From Pyxidicoccus xibeiensis (GTDB lineage: Bacteria; Myxococcota; Myxococcia; Myxococcales; Myxococcaceae): 64,000 nt of DNA. Positions 40,688-49,107 of the stretch are shown one piece after another. Both the position numbers and the translations under genes were made by a program. Below the pieces are notes generated by a model. It was not told where the DNA came from and did not search any database. It worked only from the letters and a program-made list of their open reading frames with translations. Within the stretch, counting starts at the first letter, position 1, and each line of letters starts with the position of its first letter. Where the stretch lies: contig NZ_JAJVKV010000008.1 in the NCBI RefSeq assembly GCF_024198175.1, forward strand, positions 310,001-374,000, given 5' to 3'.

Positions 40688-41261
40688 CGCTGCTTCTCCC
40701 GGTTGAACAGCCTCACGCGACCCGTGGCTGCGTGGACGTTGGTGATGCTGTCCGGTCTACCTTGAAAGCCTGTTCATCGGGAACACTGGCGCGACGTGAA
40801 GCCAGCGGTGCGAGTGCGCGCCCACTTTGACCTACTGTGCCCGTCTTGTGCTGCTGGACCCTTGAACCTGGGGCAGAAGACGAACGAGGCAATTCTGAGA
40901 TCACCTCGAGTCCTGGCGTGCCGACGGACTCCCGCACGAATTCCGGGAGTGGCCTCCGACGATCACTCGGGCTGCTGGTCGAGGTGGGGCGCGACGCGAA
41001 GGCCGGCAGGAGTCATCGGCTGCATCTCGTGCAGCGCCACCGCAAGAGCCGGCAGATCGTCGTCGGCGTCGCGCTCGAGGTTCGTATCGCCGCCCGCGGG
41101 CACCTTTGAGGCCTTCGGCCTGGACTTTGCGGAGTTGTTCTTCCCAGGACGGCGGCGAGGGCGAGTCGCCTTGTTTTGACATACAAAAGCAATTCCGCTC
41201 TCCCTCCCGCTAGCACGAAAGGTATACCCTTCAAGACCCTCGTCTTCGTCCTCATCTGCCC
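40688..41261. other. Mostly non-coding gap with a possible disrupted small gene
   Basis: The 574-bp gap holds promoter DNA for both flanking genes; the last ~100 bp before 41262 are AT-rich. The segment around 40826-40845 with CCCACTTTGACCTACTG recalls sequence seen at ends of IS21-like elements, but this could be chance. No intact gene apart from the doubtful one at 40963-41182. Confidence 0.4.
40963..41182 (-). pseudogene. Possible small gene with a frame switch (~70 codons)
   Basis: From the ATG at 41182 one frame reads M-S-K-Q-G-D-S-P-S-P-P-S-W-E-E-Q-L-R-K-V-Q-A-E-G-L-K. Around 41105 coding bias passes to another frame that continues V-P-A-G-G-D-T-N-L-E-R-D-A-D-D-D-L-P-A-L-A-V and ends P-H-L-D-Q-Q-P-E at a stop at 40963. 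A purine-rich GGGAGGGAG lies upstream, though about twenty bases from the ATG. Either a frameshifted small gene or a sequencing slip; no family recognised. Confidence 0.3.
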
Positions 41262-44200
41262 ATGAACGAGCCAGGCCGAAAAACGGAAGTGTCTGTTTCA
41301 CCCCAAAAGTCCATCGATGATGCGATCGCGCGCGGGCGGGCGGCGATCTTGCGCTCGCAGAAGGCGAACGGCGCGTGGGACGGTGTGTGCGAACTCGGCC
41401 CGTCTTGCACGGCGCAGGCGTTGATCGCGCTCTCCTACATGCAGCGGCTCTCCTCGGAAGACGCCGCCGAAGGAGCACGCTGGCTGAAGAACCAACAACG
41501 CAAGGACGGCTCCTTCGGCGGGTGGCCGTACGCGACGCGCGGCGATCTCGGCGCCACCGCCTGCGCATGGGCCGCGCTGCAGCTCTCGAGCGATCCGAAA
41601 GCGCAGGCCGCCGCCGCGAAGGCCCGCGCGTACATCGACGCGCACGGAGGCTTCGATACGGTGGTGGAGCTCGCGAGCTCGGGCGACGTGTCCGCGTTCT
41701 ACCTGGCCATGGCCGGCCGCCTCGATGCGAAGCGTCTGCCTCAGCCCCCGCTCGTGTGGGTGCTCTCGTGTCACGCCGTCGACTTCGCGTTCAGCAAGCT
41801 CACCTACAGCGTGGTGCTCGGCGCGATGAGCATGGCGATCCTGTCGCGGCGGCTCCGCGGTGAGTGGGACGTGCTCACGCGCCTCTCCTGTCCGCGCGCG
41901 TCCTCTATCATCAAGACCTTTCAGAACGACAACGGCAGCTTCAACGGCGTGACGATCGCCACCGCGCTCTTCGGCGCAACCTTGCACGCGACCGGTCGCT
42001 CCGAGGATCGGGACGGGGCTGCGCGCGCCGCGTCGTTCCTGCTGAGCCGCCGCATCCGCGACGCGAGCGGCATGCACTTCGATATCTTCCCGAGCGACGT
42101 CTGGACCACCGCCTATCACGCGCGCGTGCTGACCGAGGCTGGTGTGCCACGCGATGCGCCGGAGCTCCAGCGCGCGGTCGAGTACCTCTTGGCGACGCAG
42201 GCGCGCGTGCCGCAACCACGGTGGAACAACCGCAAGTCCGGCGCGGTGCTCACCGGTGGCTGGGCGTTCGAAGACGGCAACCCGCTCATGCCGGATCCGG
42301 ACGACACCGCGGTGGTGCTCTCCGCGCTCGGTCGCATCGTCGAGGGTCTTCCGCCGGCGCTCGCCGCAAGGGTGCGCACCGCCATCGCCGACGGCCGGCG
42401 GTGGATGCTGGACATGCAGAACCCGGACGGCGGCTGGGGCGGCTTCGCGTGGGGGCTTCCGAGCAAGGCGCCGGGCCCGGCGATGCGGCAGCCGTTCACG
42501 CTTCCGCCGATAACGAAGCCGTGCGAGCTCATCGACGTCTTCTTGTATCCGCCGGTGGTGCTCGGCGATCCTTCGACCGAAGATCTCAGCGCGCGCGCGA
42601 TCGATGCGCTGCTGTCGACGGGCGACACGCCGAGCGCGCCGGCCGTGCAGAAGGCAATCGGCTTTCTGCGCGAACAGCAGTGCGACTTCGGGCCGTGGTG
42701 GGGGCGCTGGGTGGTGAACTTCCTCGCTGGCTCGTCGTACGTGATCTCCGCGCTGACGAAGGCAGGCGACCCGCCGGGCGTTGGGTTCTTGAAGCGCGCG
42801 ATCGATTGGACGCTCGCGCACCAGAACGAGGACGGCGGCTTTGGTGAGAGCGTGCTCAGCTACGCCGAGCCGAAGCGCGCTGGCATTGGCCCGAGCACCG
42901 CGCCGCTGACCGGGCTCGTGCTGCTCGGCTTGCTCGACGCGGGCTTGCGCGACTCCGCGGCGGTGCAGAAGGCGATCGCCTACTTGCTCGCGCGGCAACG
43001 GCCCGACGGCACCTGGCCGAATGGCACCTACCTGGCCACCGCGCTCCCGCCCAACGCGTTCTATACCTATGCGCCTGCGGCGAACTACCTGCCGCTCCAG
43101 GCGCTCGCTCACTACGCGCGCCTGGGCGACGCGCCGGCGCCCTCGGTGAGGCCGTCGCGCTGGACCGACGCCGTGCTCGATCCGATGCGGCAGGAGACCG
43201 ATCCGCTCGCCGACGAGTTGGTCGCGGAGATCTACTCCGCCGAAGCCGAATGCTCGGTCACGAAGCTCCTCGCGCAGCTCTTCCGCAACGACGCGCCGAT
43301 CCCCGAGGGCATGCCGCCGAAGCTCCGTGATTACTTCGAGAGCACCGCAGCGCTGCCGCCGTGGGCGGACGCGAAGAAGATTGCCAGGGCACAGCAGCTC
43401 TTCGCCACCTATCCCGTGCAGATCACGATGGGCCTCTTCTGCTCCGCGCTCCCGCAGGCCTATGCGGCGGCGGACGGCGCAGCGGTGCTGGTGCAGACGC
43501 AGGCGATGCAGCGCAACACCCGGCAGCGGATCTTCGAGACGGCGCAGTTCGTCTTCGACGTGGTCGACGAAGGCGCGTTTTCGCCGGGCGGCAAAGGCAT
43601 CCGCGCGGCGCAGCGAGTGCGGCTCATGCATGCGGCGATCCGGCATTTGATACTCAGCCGCAAAGACGTGCCGTGGAATTCGGCGGTGCGCGGCAAGCCG
43701 ATCAACCAAGAAGACATGGCCGGCACGCTGATGACGTTCTCGGCGCTGACCTTCGACGCGCTTCGCCGCTACGGGATCGACGCGAGCGACGCGGATGGGG
43801 AAGCGTGGATCCACGCCTGGACGGTGGTTGGCCACTTCATGGGCATTGAACCGTCACTGATGCCCACGTCGCTCGCGGATGCCGAGGCGCTCATGGATGC
43901 GATCCGCGACCGGCAGTGGGCGCCATCACCCGAGGGCCGCGCGCTCACCGAAGCGTTGCTCGAGATGATGAACCAGTTCTTCACCTTCGATCTCACCGCG
44001 CTCAGAGGCATCATGCCCACGCAGATCCGCTTCCTCGTCGGCGATCACTGCGCGGACTTGCTCAACGTGCCGCAGAGCAACCTGACCGGCCTGCTCGATC
44101 TGTCGACGGATCTGCTGCGCGAGCTGGACGTGCCGAACCACGACGCGGCGGTGGCGAAGATCCTCGGCAGATTCGCGGATGACGCCATGAAGCTCATCGT

Positions 44201-44279
44201 GCTCGCCGAGCGGGAGGGGAAGCAGGCTTCGTTCCGGCTGCCGTCGTCGCTGGAAAAGTCGGTGGTACCGGGGACCTGA
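41262..44279 (+). CDS. Squalene-hopene-cyclase-like terpene cyclase fused to DUF2236 (MpaB/Lcp-like) oxygenase (1005 aa)
   Basis: Residues 1-630 follow a squalene-hopene cyclase along its whole length. QW-type repeats recur (Q-K-A-N-G-A-W, Q-R-K-D-G-S-F-G-G-W, Q-N-P-D-G-G-W-G-G-F, Q-N-E-D-G-G-F-G-E, Q-R-P-D-G-T-W-P), and G-G-W-A-F-E-D-G-N...P-D345-P-D347-D348-T-A contains the DxDD proton donor of class II cyclases. Residues ~640-1000 form a DUF2236 domain: R-L-M-H790-A-A-I-R (candidate haem ligand), N815-Q-E-D818-M-A-G-T-L, and H851-A-W-T-V-V-G-H858. No stop, start or linker break between them. No signal peptide. Codon style (gcg, cgc, atc with gat) differs from neighbours, suggesting transfer. 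A cyclise-then-oxidise triterpenoid enzyme is the inference. Confidence 0.85.
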   Translation: MNEPGRKTEVSVSPQKSIDDAIARGRAAILRSQKANGAWDGVCELGPSCTAQALIALSYMQRLSSEDAAEGARWLKNQQRKDGSFGGWPYATRGDLGATACAWAALQLSSDPKAQAAAAKARAYIDAHGGFDTVVELASSGDVSAFYLAMAGRLDAKRLPQPPLVWVLSCHAVDFAFSKLTYSVVLGAMSMAILSRRLRGEWDVLTRLSCPRASSIIKTFQNDNGSFNGVTIATALFGATLHATGRSEDRDGAARAASFLLSRRIRDASGMHFDIFPSDVWTTAYHARVLTEAGVPRDAPELQRAVEYLLATQARVPQPRWNNRKSGAVLTGGWAFEDGNPLMPDPDDTAVVLSALGRIVEGLPPALAARVRTAIADGRRWMLDMQNPDGGWGGFAWGLPSKAPGPAMRQPFTLPPITKPCELIDVFLYPPVVLGDPSTEDLSARAIDALLSTGDTPSAPAVQKAIGFLREQQCDFGPWWGRWVVNFLAGSSYVISALTKAGDPPGVGFLKRAIDWTLAHQNEDGGFGESVLSYAEPKRAGIGPSTAPLTGLVLLGLLDAGLRDSAAVQKAIAYLLARQRPDGTWPNGTYLATALPPNAFYTYAPAANYLPLQALAHYARLGDAPAPSVRPSRWTDAVLDPMRQETDPLADELVAEIYSAEAECSVTKLLAQLFRNDAPIPEGMPPKLRDYFESTAALPPWADAKKIARAQQLFATYPVQITMGLFCSALPQAYAAADGAAVLVQTQAMQRNTRQRIFETAQFVFDVVDEGAFSPGGKGIRAAQRVRLMHAAIRHLILSRKDVPWNSAVRGKPINQEDMAGTLMTFSALTFDALRRYGIDASDADGEAWIHAWTVVGHFMGIEPSLMPTSLADAEALMDAIRDRQWAPSPEGRALTEALLEMMNQFFTFDLTALRGIMPTQIRFLVGDHCADLLNVPQSNLTGLLDLSTDLLRELDVPNHDAAVAKILGRFADDAMKLIVLAEREGKQASFRLPSSLEKSVVPGT

Positions 44280-44405
44280 GCGACGGCGCGGCCCACTGCG
44301 GGCCCCTGAGGCAGTAGTGACGGCCGAGCTCCCGCCGGGCCTGGTCACGCCCGGACATGGCAAGGACCTTCCTGCCATGGCAGGGCTTCGCTCCAAGGGC
44401 AATCC

Positions 44406-44664
44406 ATGACGCGTTCCTTTGCATCCACCGTCCCATCCATCTTGTTGCTGCTTGCCAGCGCGGCCTGCGGTCCCGGCCCGAACTCCGACCAGGAGCCGAC
44501 GGGGCCCTCCTCCGCGGTCGAGGTGGCCACCGAGCGCCAGGCCCTCGCCAGCTGGAGTTCCGCCGCGCGGATGTCCACGGCCCGATTCGACCACAGCGCC
44601 ACCGTCCTTTCGTCGGGCAAGGTGCTGGTGGCCGGCGGCGCCCCGGGCACGACCAGCGAGCTCA
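44406..44664 (+). pseudogene. Kelch-repeat lipoprotein, truncated by transposon remnant
   Basis: Begins as a normal myxobacterial kelch/Galactose-oxidase-like lipoprotein: signal I-L-L-L-L-A-S-A-A-C, acidic linker, then W-S-S-A-A-R-M-S-T-A-R-F-D-H-S-A-T-V-L followed by S-S-G-K-V-L-V-A-G-G (first kelch blade). After about residue 85 (S-E-L-M) the frame runs into antisense of a transposition ATPase. The remaining blades are lost. Insertion boundary at about 44660. Confidence 0.75.
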
Positions 44665-45015
44665 TGCACTTGCGTGGTGACGGCGTGGAACACGGCGGCT
44701 GCGGTGGCCTTCGCCTGCAGCCCGAGCGCCAGGCACAGCTGCCGGTAGAAGTCGCGGCGGCCGAGCGTCCCGTTGTGGCAGTACGTCAGTCGGAAGCGCT
44801 CCTTCGGGGGGGCGATGGCGCAGGGCGCGCAGGACGCACGTCTTGCCGACGCCGGGCTCGCCAGCGACCAGGACGGACTGGCGCGACTCGAGGGCGTCGA
44901 CGACGTCGGTGACGACAGACTCCTTCGAGGGAAGGAGCCAGAGTTCGGCGTCAGGTATCTCCTTGGTGAAGGGCAGGTGGCCGAGGCCGAAGGCGGAGCG
45001 CAGTTGCTGGGGCAT
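44665..45015 (-). pseudogene. TniB/ExeA-like transposition ATPase, truncated and frameshifted
   Basis: AAA+ ATPase of ExeA/TniB type: starts M-P-Q-Q-L-R-S-A-F-G-L, has Walker A G-E-P-G-V-G-K-T. The frame breaks at a run of seven G (plus strand 44806-44812) and continues in another frame as E-R-F-R-L-T-Y-C-H-N-G...R-R-D-F-Y-R-Q-L-C-L-A-L-G. It ends at the kelch boundary near 44665 after about 115 residues, so the C-terminal two thirds are absent. Confidence 0.75.
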
Positions 45016-45021
45016 GGGGAC

Positions 45022-45526
45022 TCACTCCAGGTCGGGGGCGGTGGGGTGGAAAGCAATGGACGGGGCCGGCGGGACGGGGGTTGCGTGCGCGGTGGGCGCG
45101 GGCATTCGCCTGCACGTCGAGCGGCTGCAGTTCGTAGGAGCGGCCGTCGTGCTCGACGCGGACAGAAGCGGGCAGCGCCTCGACGAGACAGCTGGCGACA
45201 TTCACCAGACGGCCGGCGAGAAAGCCGTGGCGCACCTCGAAAAGACGGCCGTCGAGGCTGGCGACGCCGTCGCGGGAGACGCGGCGGCGCGCCCGCACGG
45301 TGAGGGCCTCGGCCAATTGCGTCTCGGAGACGAGGCCGGGTGTGTCCCCCATGAGCGAGGCGTGCGGCTGCGAGTGGTAGTGGCGGGCTAGGAAGGTGTC
45401 GAGGCGACGCTGGACTTCGGCGAGGGACTGCGAGCGGTCCAGGTGGTCGAGACAGCCCTCGCGAAGCATGCGCCAGAATCGCTTCATCTTCCCGCGCGCC
45501 TGCGGGTCAACACCACGCCCGCCTCC
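45022..45526 (-). pseudogene. Mu/TniA-like transposase C-terminal remnant
   Basis: Encodes D-P-Q-A-R-G-K-M-K-R-F-W-R-M-L-R-E-G-C (end of the DDE core) and the Mu-transposase C-terminal barrel (R-R-V-S-R-D-G-V-A-S-L-D-G-R-L-F-E-V...L-D-V-Q-A-N-A-R). A frame slip near 45095 joins it to A-P-S-I-A-F-H-P-T-A-P-D-L-E and a stop at 45022-45024, six bases before the ATPase start, which is the expected spacing of a two-gene transposon. The catalytic DD part is missing. Confidence 0.75.
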
Positions 45527-45657
45527 TCCCCCGCTTGCGGTAGCGGTCCTGCTCGGTCACGCCCGTGGATGTAAGCTATCCTCAAGAGCGGCGCGGTTGG
45601 GCGAGGCAGGTCGGCTCCAAGGTACCTTCACTTTCGTGGCCGCCCCCAGGAGTACAA

Positions 45658-46092
45658 TTGCGGGAACTCTCATCGAAGAAACCGAGCCGACTAGATATCT
45701 GGTTGCGTCTTTCGTGCTTGGGTGCCTTGTGTAGCGCTCTGGCATGCGCGGGAGCGCAGTTGGTGGAGGCGCCTGCGTTGATGGCGGATTATCCACGTGG
45801 CCCTGGAAGCTTTTGCGCGCTGAACCCTGAAGGATGTCCGCCCTCGCCACCGCCCGGCCAGCCTGAACCCGTACAGGACCTGGAGTCTCCCGCGAACAAG
45901 CAGGCGTGCATGGATGCGTGTGAGGCGGGCGGTGAGGTACTCAAGAACTTTTGCAGGCGCCTTCGGAACGAGCGAAAGAAGGCACTGTGCTGGGGCGCGG
46001 CAGAAGGCACCAAGCAGGCCTGCAGGGGCATGTGTAACGCGATCTATGAATGTGACGGCTCGGCTGACTGCGCTCAGGGCGCGGGACAGTGA
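45658..46092 (+). CDS. Small cysteine-rich lipoprotein (144 aa), TTG start
   Basis: TTG at 45658 preferred: AGGAG lies five bases upstream, and a lipoprotein signal follows (W-L-R-L-S-C-L-G-A-L-C-S-A-L-A-C). The longer frame from 45565 has no signal. The mature part is Pro-rich then Cys-rich: C-A-L-N-P-E-G-C, C-M-D-A-C-E-A-G-G, N-F-C-R-R, C-W-G-A, C-R-G-M-C and C-D-G-S-A-D-C-A, eleven or so Cys in pairs suited to disulfides. Followed after 9 bp by a DUF6968-like gene. Such pairs are frequent in myxobacteria; an interbacterial effector/partner role is a guess. Confidence 0.6.
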   Translation: MRELSSKKPSRLDIWLRLSCLGALCSALACAGAQLVEAPALMADYPRGPGSFCALNPEGCPPSPPPGQPEPVQDLESPANKQACMDACEAGGEVLKNFCRRLRNERKKALCWGAAEGTKQACRGMCNAIYECDGSADCAQGAGQ

Positions 46093-46101
46093 GGTGGTAT
46101 C

Positions 46102-46494
46102 GTGAAGGACTGGCGTCCCAAGCTTGCAGCCATTGATGATCCGATCGCGGACGACTACTGGTCTTACGAGACCCGGGATGGAACACGGCGAACCTCCCGA
46201 GTCACGATTGGCCGCCCTGCGCCGCTTGAGGACAAGAGGGATTGGTACTGTCCAATCCTCTTCGAGCACGTGACGGAGGGCATTTATTACTCCTACGGAG
46301 TGGGGCCCGTGGACGCGCTGATGAATGCTATGTACTTCGTTCGAAGGCGCTTCTACGCGCTCAAGGAAGTACAGCCTCGGGCGAAGCCCACGGCAGGTTC
46401 CAAGCGTCGCAAGGAGTCGAAGCGCAGCGAGGCAGCGCGCTCGAAGACCAAGAAGCAAGCGGTTGCCTCGGTACGTCGTAAGAGAAGGGCCTGA
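46102..46494 (+). CDS. DUF6968-like small protein (130 aa)
   Basis: Cytoplasmic, GTG start after GAGGTGG. The core (about 20-90) reads Y-E-T-R-D-G...V-T-I-G-R-P-A-P, D-W-Y-C-P-I-L-F, and Y-S-Y-G-V-G-P-V-D-A-L-M-N-A-M-Y-F-V-R, the pattern of DUF6968-type proteins. The last 40 residues are Lys/Arg-rich and low complexity, perhaps nucleic-acid or effector binding. Nine bases after the Cys-rich lipoprotein gene, so co-transcribed. Function unknown; immunity or adaptor to the partner is speculation. Confidence 0.55.
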   Translation: MKDWRPKLAAIDDPIADDYWSYETRDGTRRTSRVTIGRPAPLEDKRDWYCPILFEHVTEGIYYSYGVGPVDALMNAMYFVRRRFYALKEVQPRAKPTAGSKRRKESKRSEAARSKTKKQAVASVRRKRRA

Positions 46495-47095
46495 GAGGTG
46501 CGTGGGCTCCCTGGCAATCATCAGTTCATAGGAGAAGGTGTCGGCGTGTTGGCGGTCTTGGAAAAGCGCAGATTCTGGTTATCAGGTCGACCGGTTTTCC
46601 AGGACTCCGGCCACCGCGTGCCCCGCCGAGTCACGGGCAAGCTCGCTCCGCTCGGCGCCTGGCGGCGCCCCTCTGGCTCGGGGGACACGCGGCGAGAAGG
46701 GGCTACCGGCCAGCGCTCGGAGAGCACTGGCTTGGTGTCATGCCCCTACCTCGACCATGACCAGATTCCCGCGCTTCTTGGAGACCATCAACAAGCTGGC
46801 ATTCGGCGCGGGCGGCAAGCTCCACGGCACCGAGCTGGTGCTCGGCGCGTGTACAGGCGGCCACCACGGCCCAAGGTGGCACGGTGCCCGGAAGAATCTG
46901 TACGGTCCCGCACTCCGGCCGTTTTGGTTCCCCGCAGGGACCCAAAAAGAACCAAATCCAATGGACGGTCCTGGACTCACCCGGACGGAAGGCCACCCCG
47001 ATTCTCAGAGGGAAAACCGGGCGGGCAGCCTGTGGCCCGAGTAGGGACCAAATCCACCTGTGCGGCTTCGATTTCCGCCGCCTCCACTCAGTACG
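46495..47095. other. Intergenic stretch without a supported gene
   Basis: About 600 bp. Open frames exist on both strands, and one at 46750-46900 has high GC3, but none has a start with ribosome site, a domain pattern or a sensible end. The DNA around 46920-47060 contains repeated short pieces (ACCAAATCCA twice) which suggest old insertion or duplication. I see nothing that can be named. Confidence 0.5.
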
Positions 47096-47137
47096 AAAAA
47101 GGGCCCCAGGTCCTCGAAGGAGCCTGGAGCCCGTTTT
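47096..47137 (-). terminator. Intrinsic terminator of the VWA lipoprotein gene
   Basis: Minus-strand hairpin GGGCTCCAGG...CCTGGGGCCC followed by TTTTT, 28 bp after the VWA gene stop. Also has TTTT on the plus strand side, so it may work both ways. Confidence 0.8.
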
Positions 47138-47164
47138 CAACGGAGTGGCGCCGTGGCTTGGGGG

Positions 47165-48964
47165 TCAGTGGCCCCGGGCAGAGGCGCCCATGAGGGCGCG
47201 GGCCTGGGTCACCAGGCGGACGAACTCGCCGCGGTCCGCGTCACCCTCGACGGAGCCCTCGGCCAGCTTCTGGGCGGTGGCCAGGCTCCAGCTCTCGGCG
47301 GCCGGGTTGCCGCGGAGGATGTCGGCGGAGGCCGCGACGGCCACGGCGAAGCGGAAGCCCGGCGAGGCGGCGTCCACCGACTTGCGCAGCATGCCGCGCT
47401 CGAAGGGGAAGGCCTGCTCGGCGGCCTCGGTGCCGTTGGGCGCCTTGGCGCGCACGCGCACGGTGGCCAGCGACTCCTTCGTGTCGCCCGTCAGCTCCAC
47501 CTCGTAGACGGCGGTGACGTTGTGGCCCGCGCCAATCTCACCGGCGTCCACCTTGTCGTTGCGGAAGTCGTTGTCGGCCACGTCGCGGTTCTCGTACCCG
47601 AGCAGGCGGTAGCGGCGGACGGCCACCGGGTTGAACTCCACCTGGAGCTTCACGTCCTTGGCGATGACCTCCAGCGTGCCGGTCAGCTGCGTCTCGAAGA
47701 CCTTCTTGGCCTCCTTGTAGCTGTCCACGTAGAAGCAGTTGCCGTTGCCCTTGTTGGCCAGCTTCTCCATCAGGTCGTCACGGTAGTTGCCCATGCCGAA
47801 GCCGATGGTGGAGAGGGTGACGCCCTCGGCGACGTACTTGCTGATGCTCCCCAGGATGGACTCCGCGCCCAGGTTGGGGCCGATGTTGGTGTCGCCGTCC
47901 GTGAGGACGATGACGCGGGAGACCACGCTGCCGGAGGCCTTCTTCACCGCGTGCTTGTAGGCCATCTCCATGCCGGAGCCCATGGCCGTGCCACCGCCCG
48001 AGCTGAGCGAGTCGACCGCGGCGTGGATCTTCTTCACGTCCGTGGCGGGCGTGGGCGCCAGCACGTCACGCGTGGAGCCCGCGTAGGTGACGATGGCCAC
48101 CGTGTCGTTCTCGTTGAGGTTCTTGACGGCGAGCTTGATGGCCTCCTTGGCCAGCGGCAGCCGGTCCTGCGAGTTCATCGAGCCGCTGGTGTCCACCAGG
48201 AAGACCAGGTGCGCGGTCTTGCGCTGCGAGCGCGAGAGGACCTTGCCCTGCACGCCCACGCGCACGAAGTGGCGCTTGTCGTCGAAGGGCGAGGGCGCAC
48301 CCTCCAGGTGGACGGTGAAGGCGCCGGACTCCGGCGGGGTGTAGCGGTACTTGAAGTAGTTGACGAACTCCTCCACGCGCACGGCGGAGGCGGGCGGCAG
48401 GTTGCCCTGGACGAGGTAGCGCCGGGCCACTGCGTAGGACGCGGTGTCCACGTCCGCGGCGAAGGTGGACAGCGGGTCCTTCACGGTGTCGACGAAGGTG
48501 TTGGGCTTCCACGCCTCGAAGGAGTTGCCACGCTCGGCGGAGGCGCGGTCCGCGTCGTCCATGCGGTCCTTCGGATCGGGCTGGGCCATGGCCAGCTTGG
48601 GGGGGACGCGGCGCATCGCCCGCATCTCACCCTTGCCGGGGGCAGGGGGCGGGGCCCCCGCCATGGGCATCTCCGCCGCGACGCTCGCGCTTCCCAGGGG
48701 CCTGGCGGAGATGGCCGGGGCCTTCTCGACTGGGGCGTACTCGAGGCCTTCGGATTCATCCACCTCGGGCTCGGGCGCCTGGGCCGCCACGTCCCCCTGC
48801 GGTGCTGGCGCTTCCCGGGCCTGGAGGGTGGTGGGCTTCTGGGCGACTTCCATCTGGGCGCTCTCTTCGGGGGCCCGGTTGCTCATGCAGGCGGGCAGCG
48901 TGCAGGTGACGAGAAGGGCACTTCCCCACAGGGACAGGCGGCGCTTCAGGGAGGTCGGTGTCAT
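47165..48964 (-). CDS. YfbK-type VWA-domain lipoprotein (599 aa)
   Basis: ATG at 48964 with GGAGAA upstream; signal ends C-T-L-P-A-C. Acidic/Pro-rich linker to about 140, then the YfbK N-terminal vWF_A-associated domain (T-F-A-A-D-V-D-T-A-S-Y-A...V-R-V-E-E-F-V-N-Y-F), a von Willebrand A domain with intact MIDAS D-T-S-G-S, a T in G-G-G-T-A-M-G-S-G and D-G-D-T-N, and a DUF3520-like C-terminal domain. Found as an outer-membrane-associated adhesion/assembly protein in many proteobacteria. Terminated by the hairpin at 47096-47137. Confidence 0.9.
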   Translation of the reverse strand: MTPTSLKRRLSLWGSALLVTCTLPACMSNRAPEESAQMEVAQKPTTLQAREAPAPQGDVAAQAPEPEVDESEGLEYAPVEKAPAISARPLGSASVAAEMPMAGAPPPAPGKGEMRAMRRVPPKLAMAQPDPKDRMDDADRASAERGNSFEAWKPNTFVDTVKDPLSTFAADVDTASYAVARRYLVQGNLPPASAVRVEEFVNYFKYRYTPPESGAFTVHLEGAPSPFDDKRHFVRVGVQGKVLSRSQRKTAHLVFLVDTSGSMNSQDRLPLAKEAIKLAVKNLNENDTVAIVTYAGSTRDVLAPTPATDVKKIHAAVDSLSSGGGTAMGSGMEMAYKHAVKKASGSVVSRVIVLTDGDTNIGPNLGAESILGSISKYVAEGVTLSTIGFGMGNYRDDLMEKLANKGNGNCFYVDSYKEAKKVFETQLTGTLEVIAKDVKLQVEFNPVAVRRYRLLGYENRDVADNDFRNDKVDAGEIGAGHNVTAVYEVELTGDTKESLATVRVRAKAPNGTEAAEQAFPFERGMLRKSVDAASPGFRFAVAVAASADILRGNPAAESWSLATAQKLAEGSVEGDADRGEFVRLVTQARALMGASARGH

Positions 48965-49107
48965 GCGTTCTCCAAGGAACAGGTAGGTCGTCGGCTCGAA
49001 ACGCACGACCTGCGGAAATGGGTCTATTCCCGTGAATTAATTCGGCGCCTGGCCGTGGGCGCGCCGGTCCTTGTCTGGGCCCGGCCCGTTTGGCAGGGTG
49101 CCGGCCC

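Larger units (their letters stand above)
44665..45526 (-). mobile_element. Dead two-gene transposon remnant (transposase + ATPase)
   Basis: Adjacent minus-strand remnants of a Mu/TniA-like transposase and a TniB/ExeA-like ATPase, both truncated at outer ends and both frameshifted. No terminal inverted repeats or target duplication could be seen. It has destroyed the kelch gene on its left side. Confidence 0.7.

Noticed and set aside
46703..47140. Minus-strand frame of 145 codons
   Set aside because: No start signal or domain and it crosses the VWA terminator; treated as non-coding.
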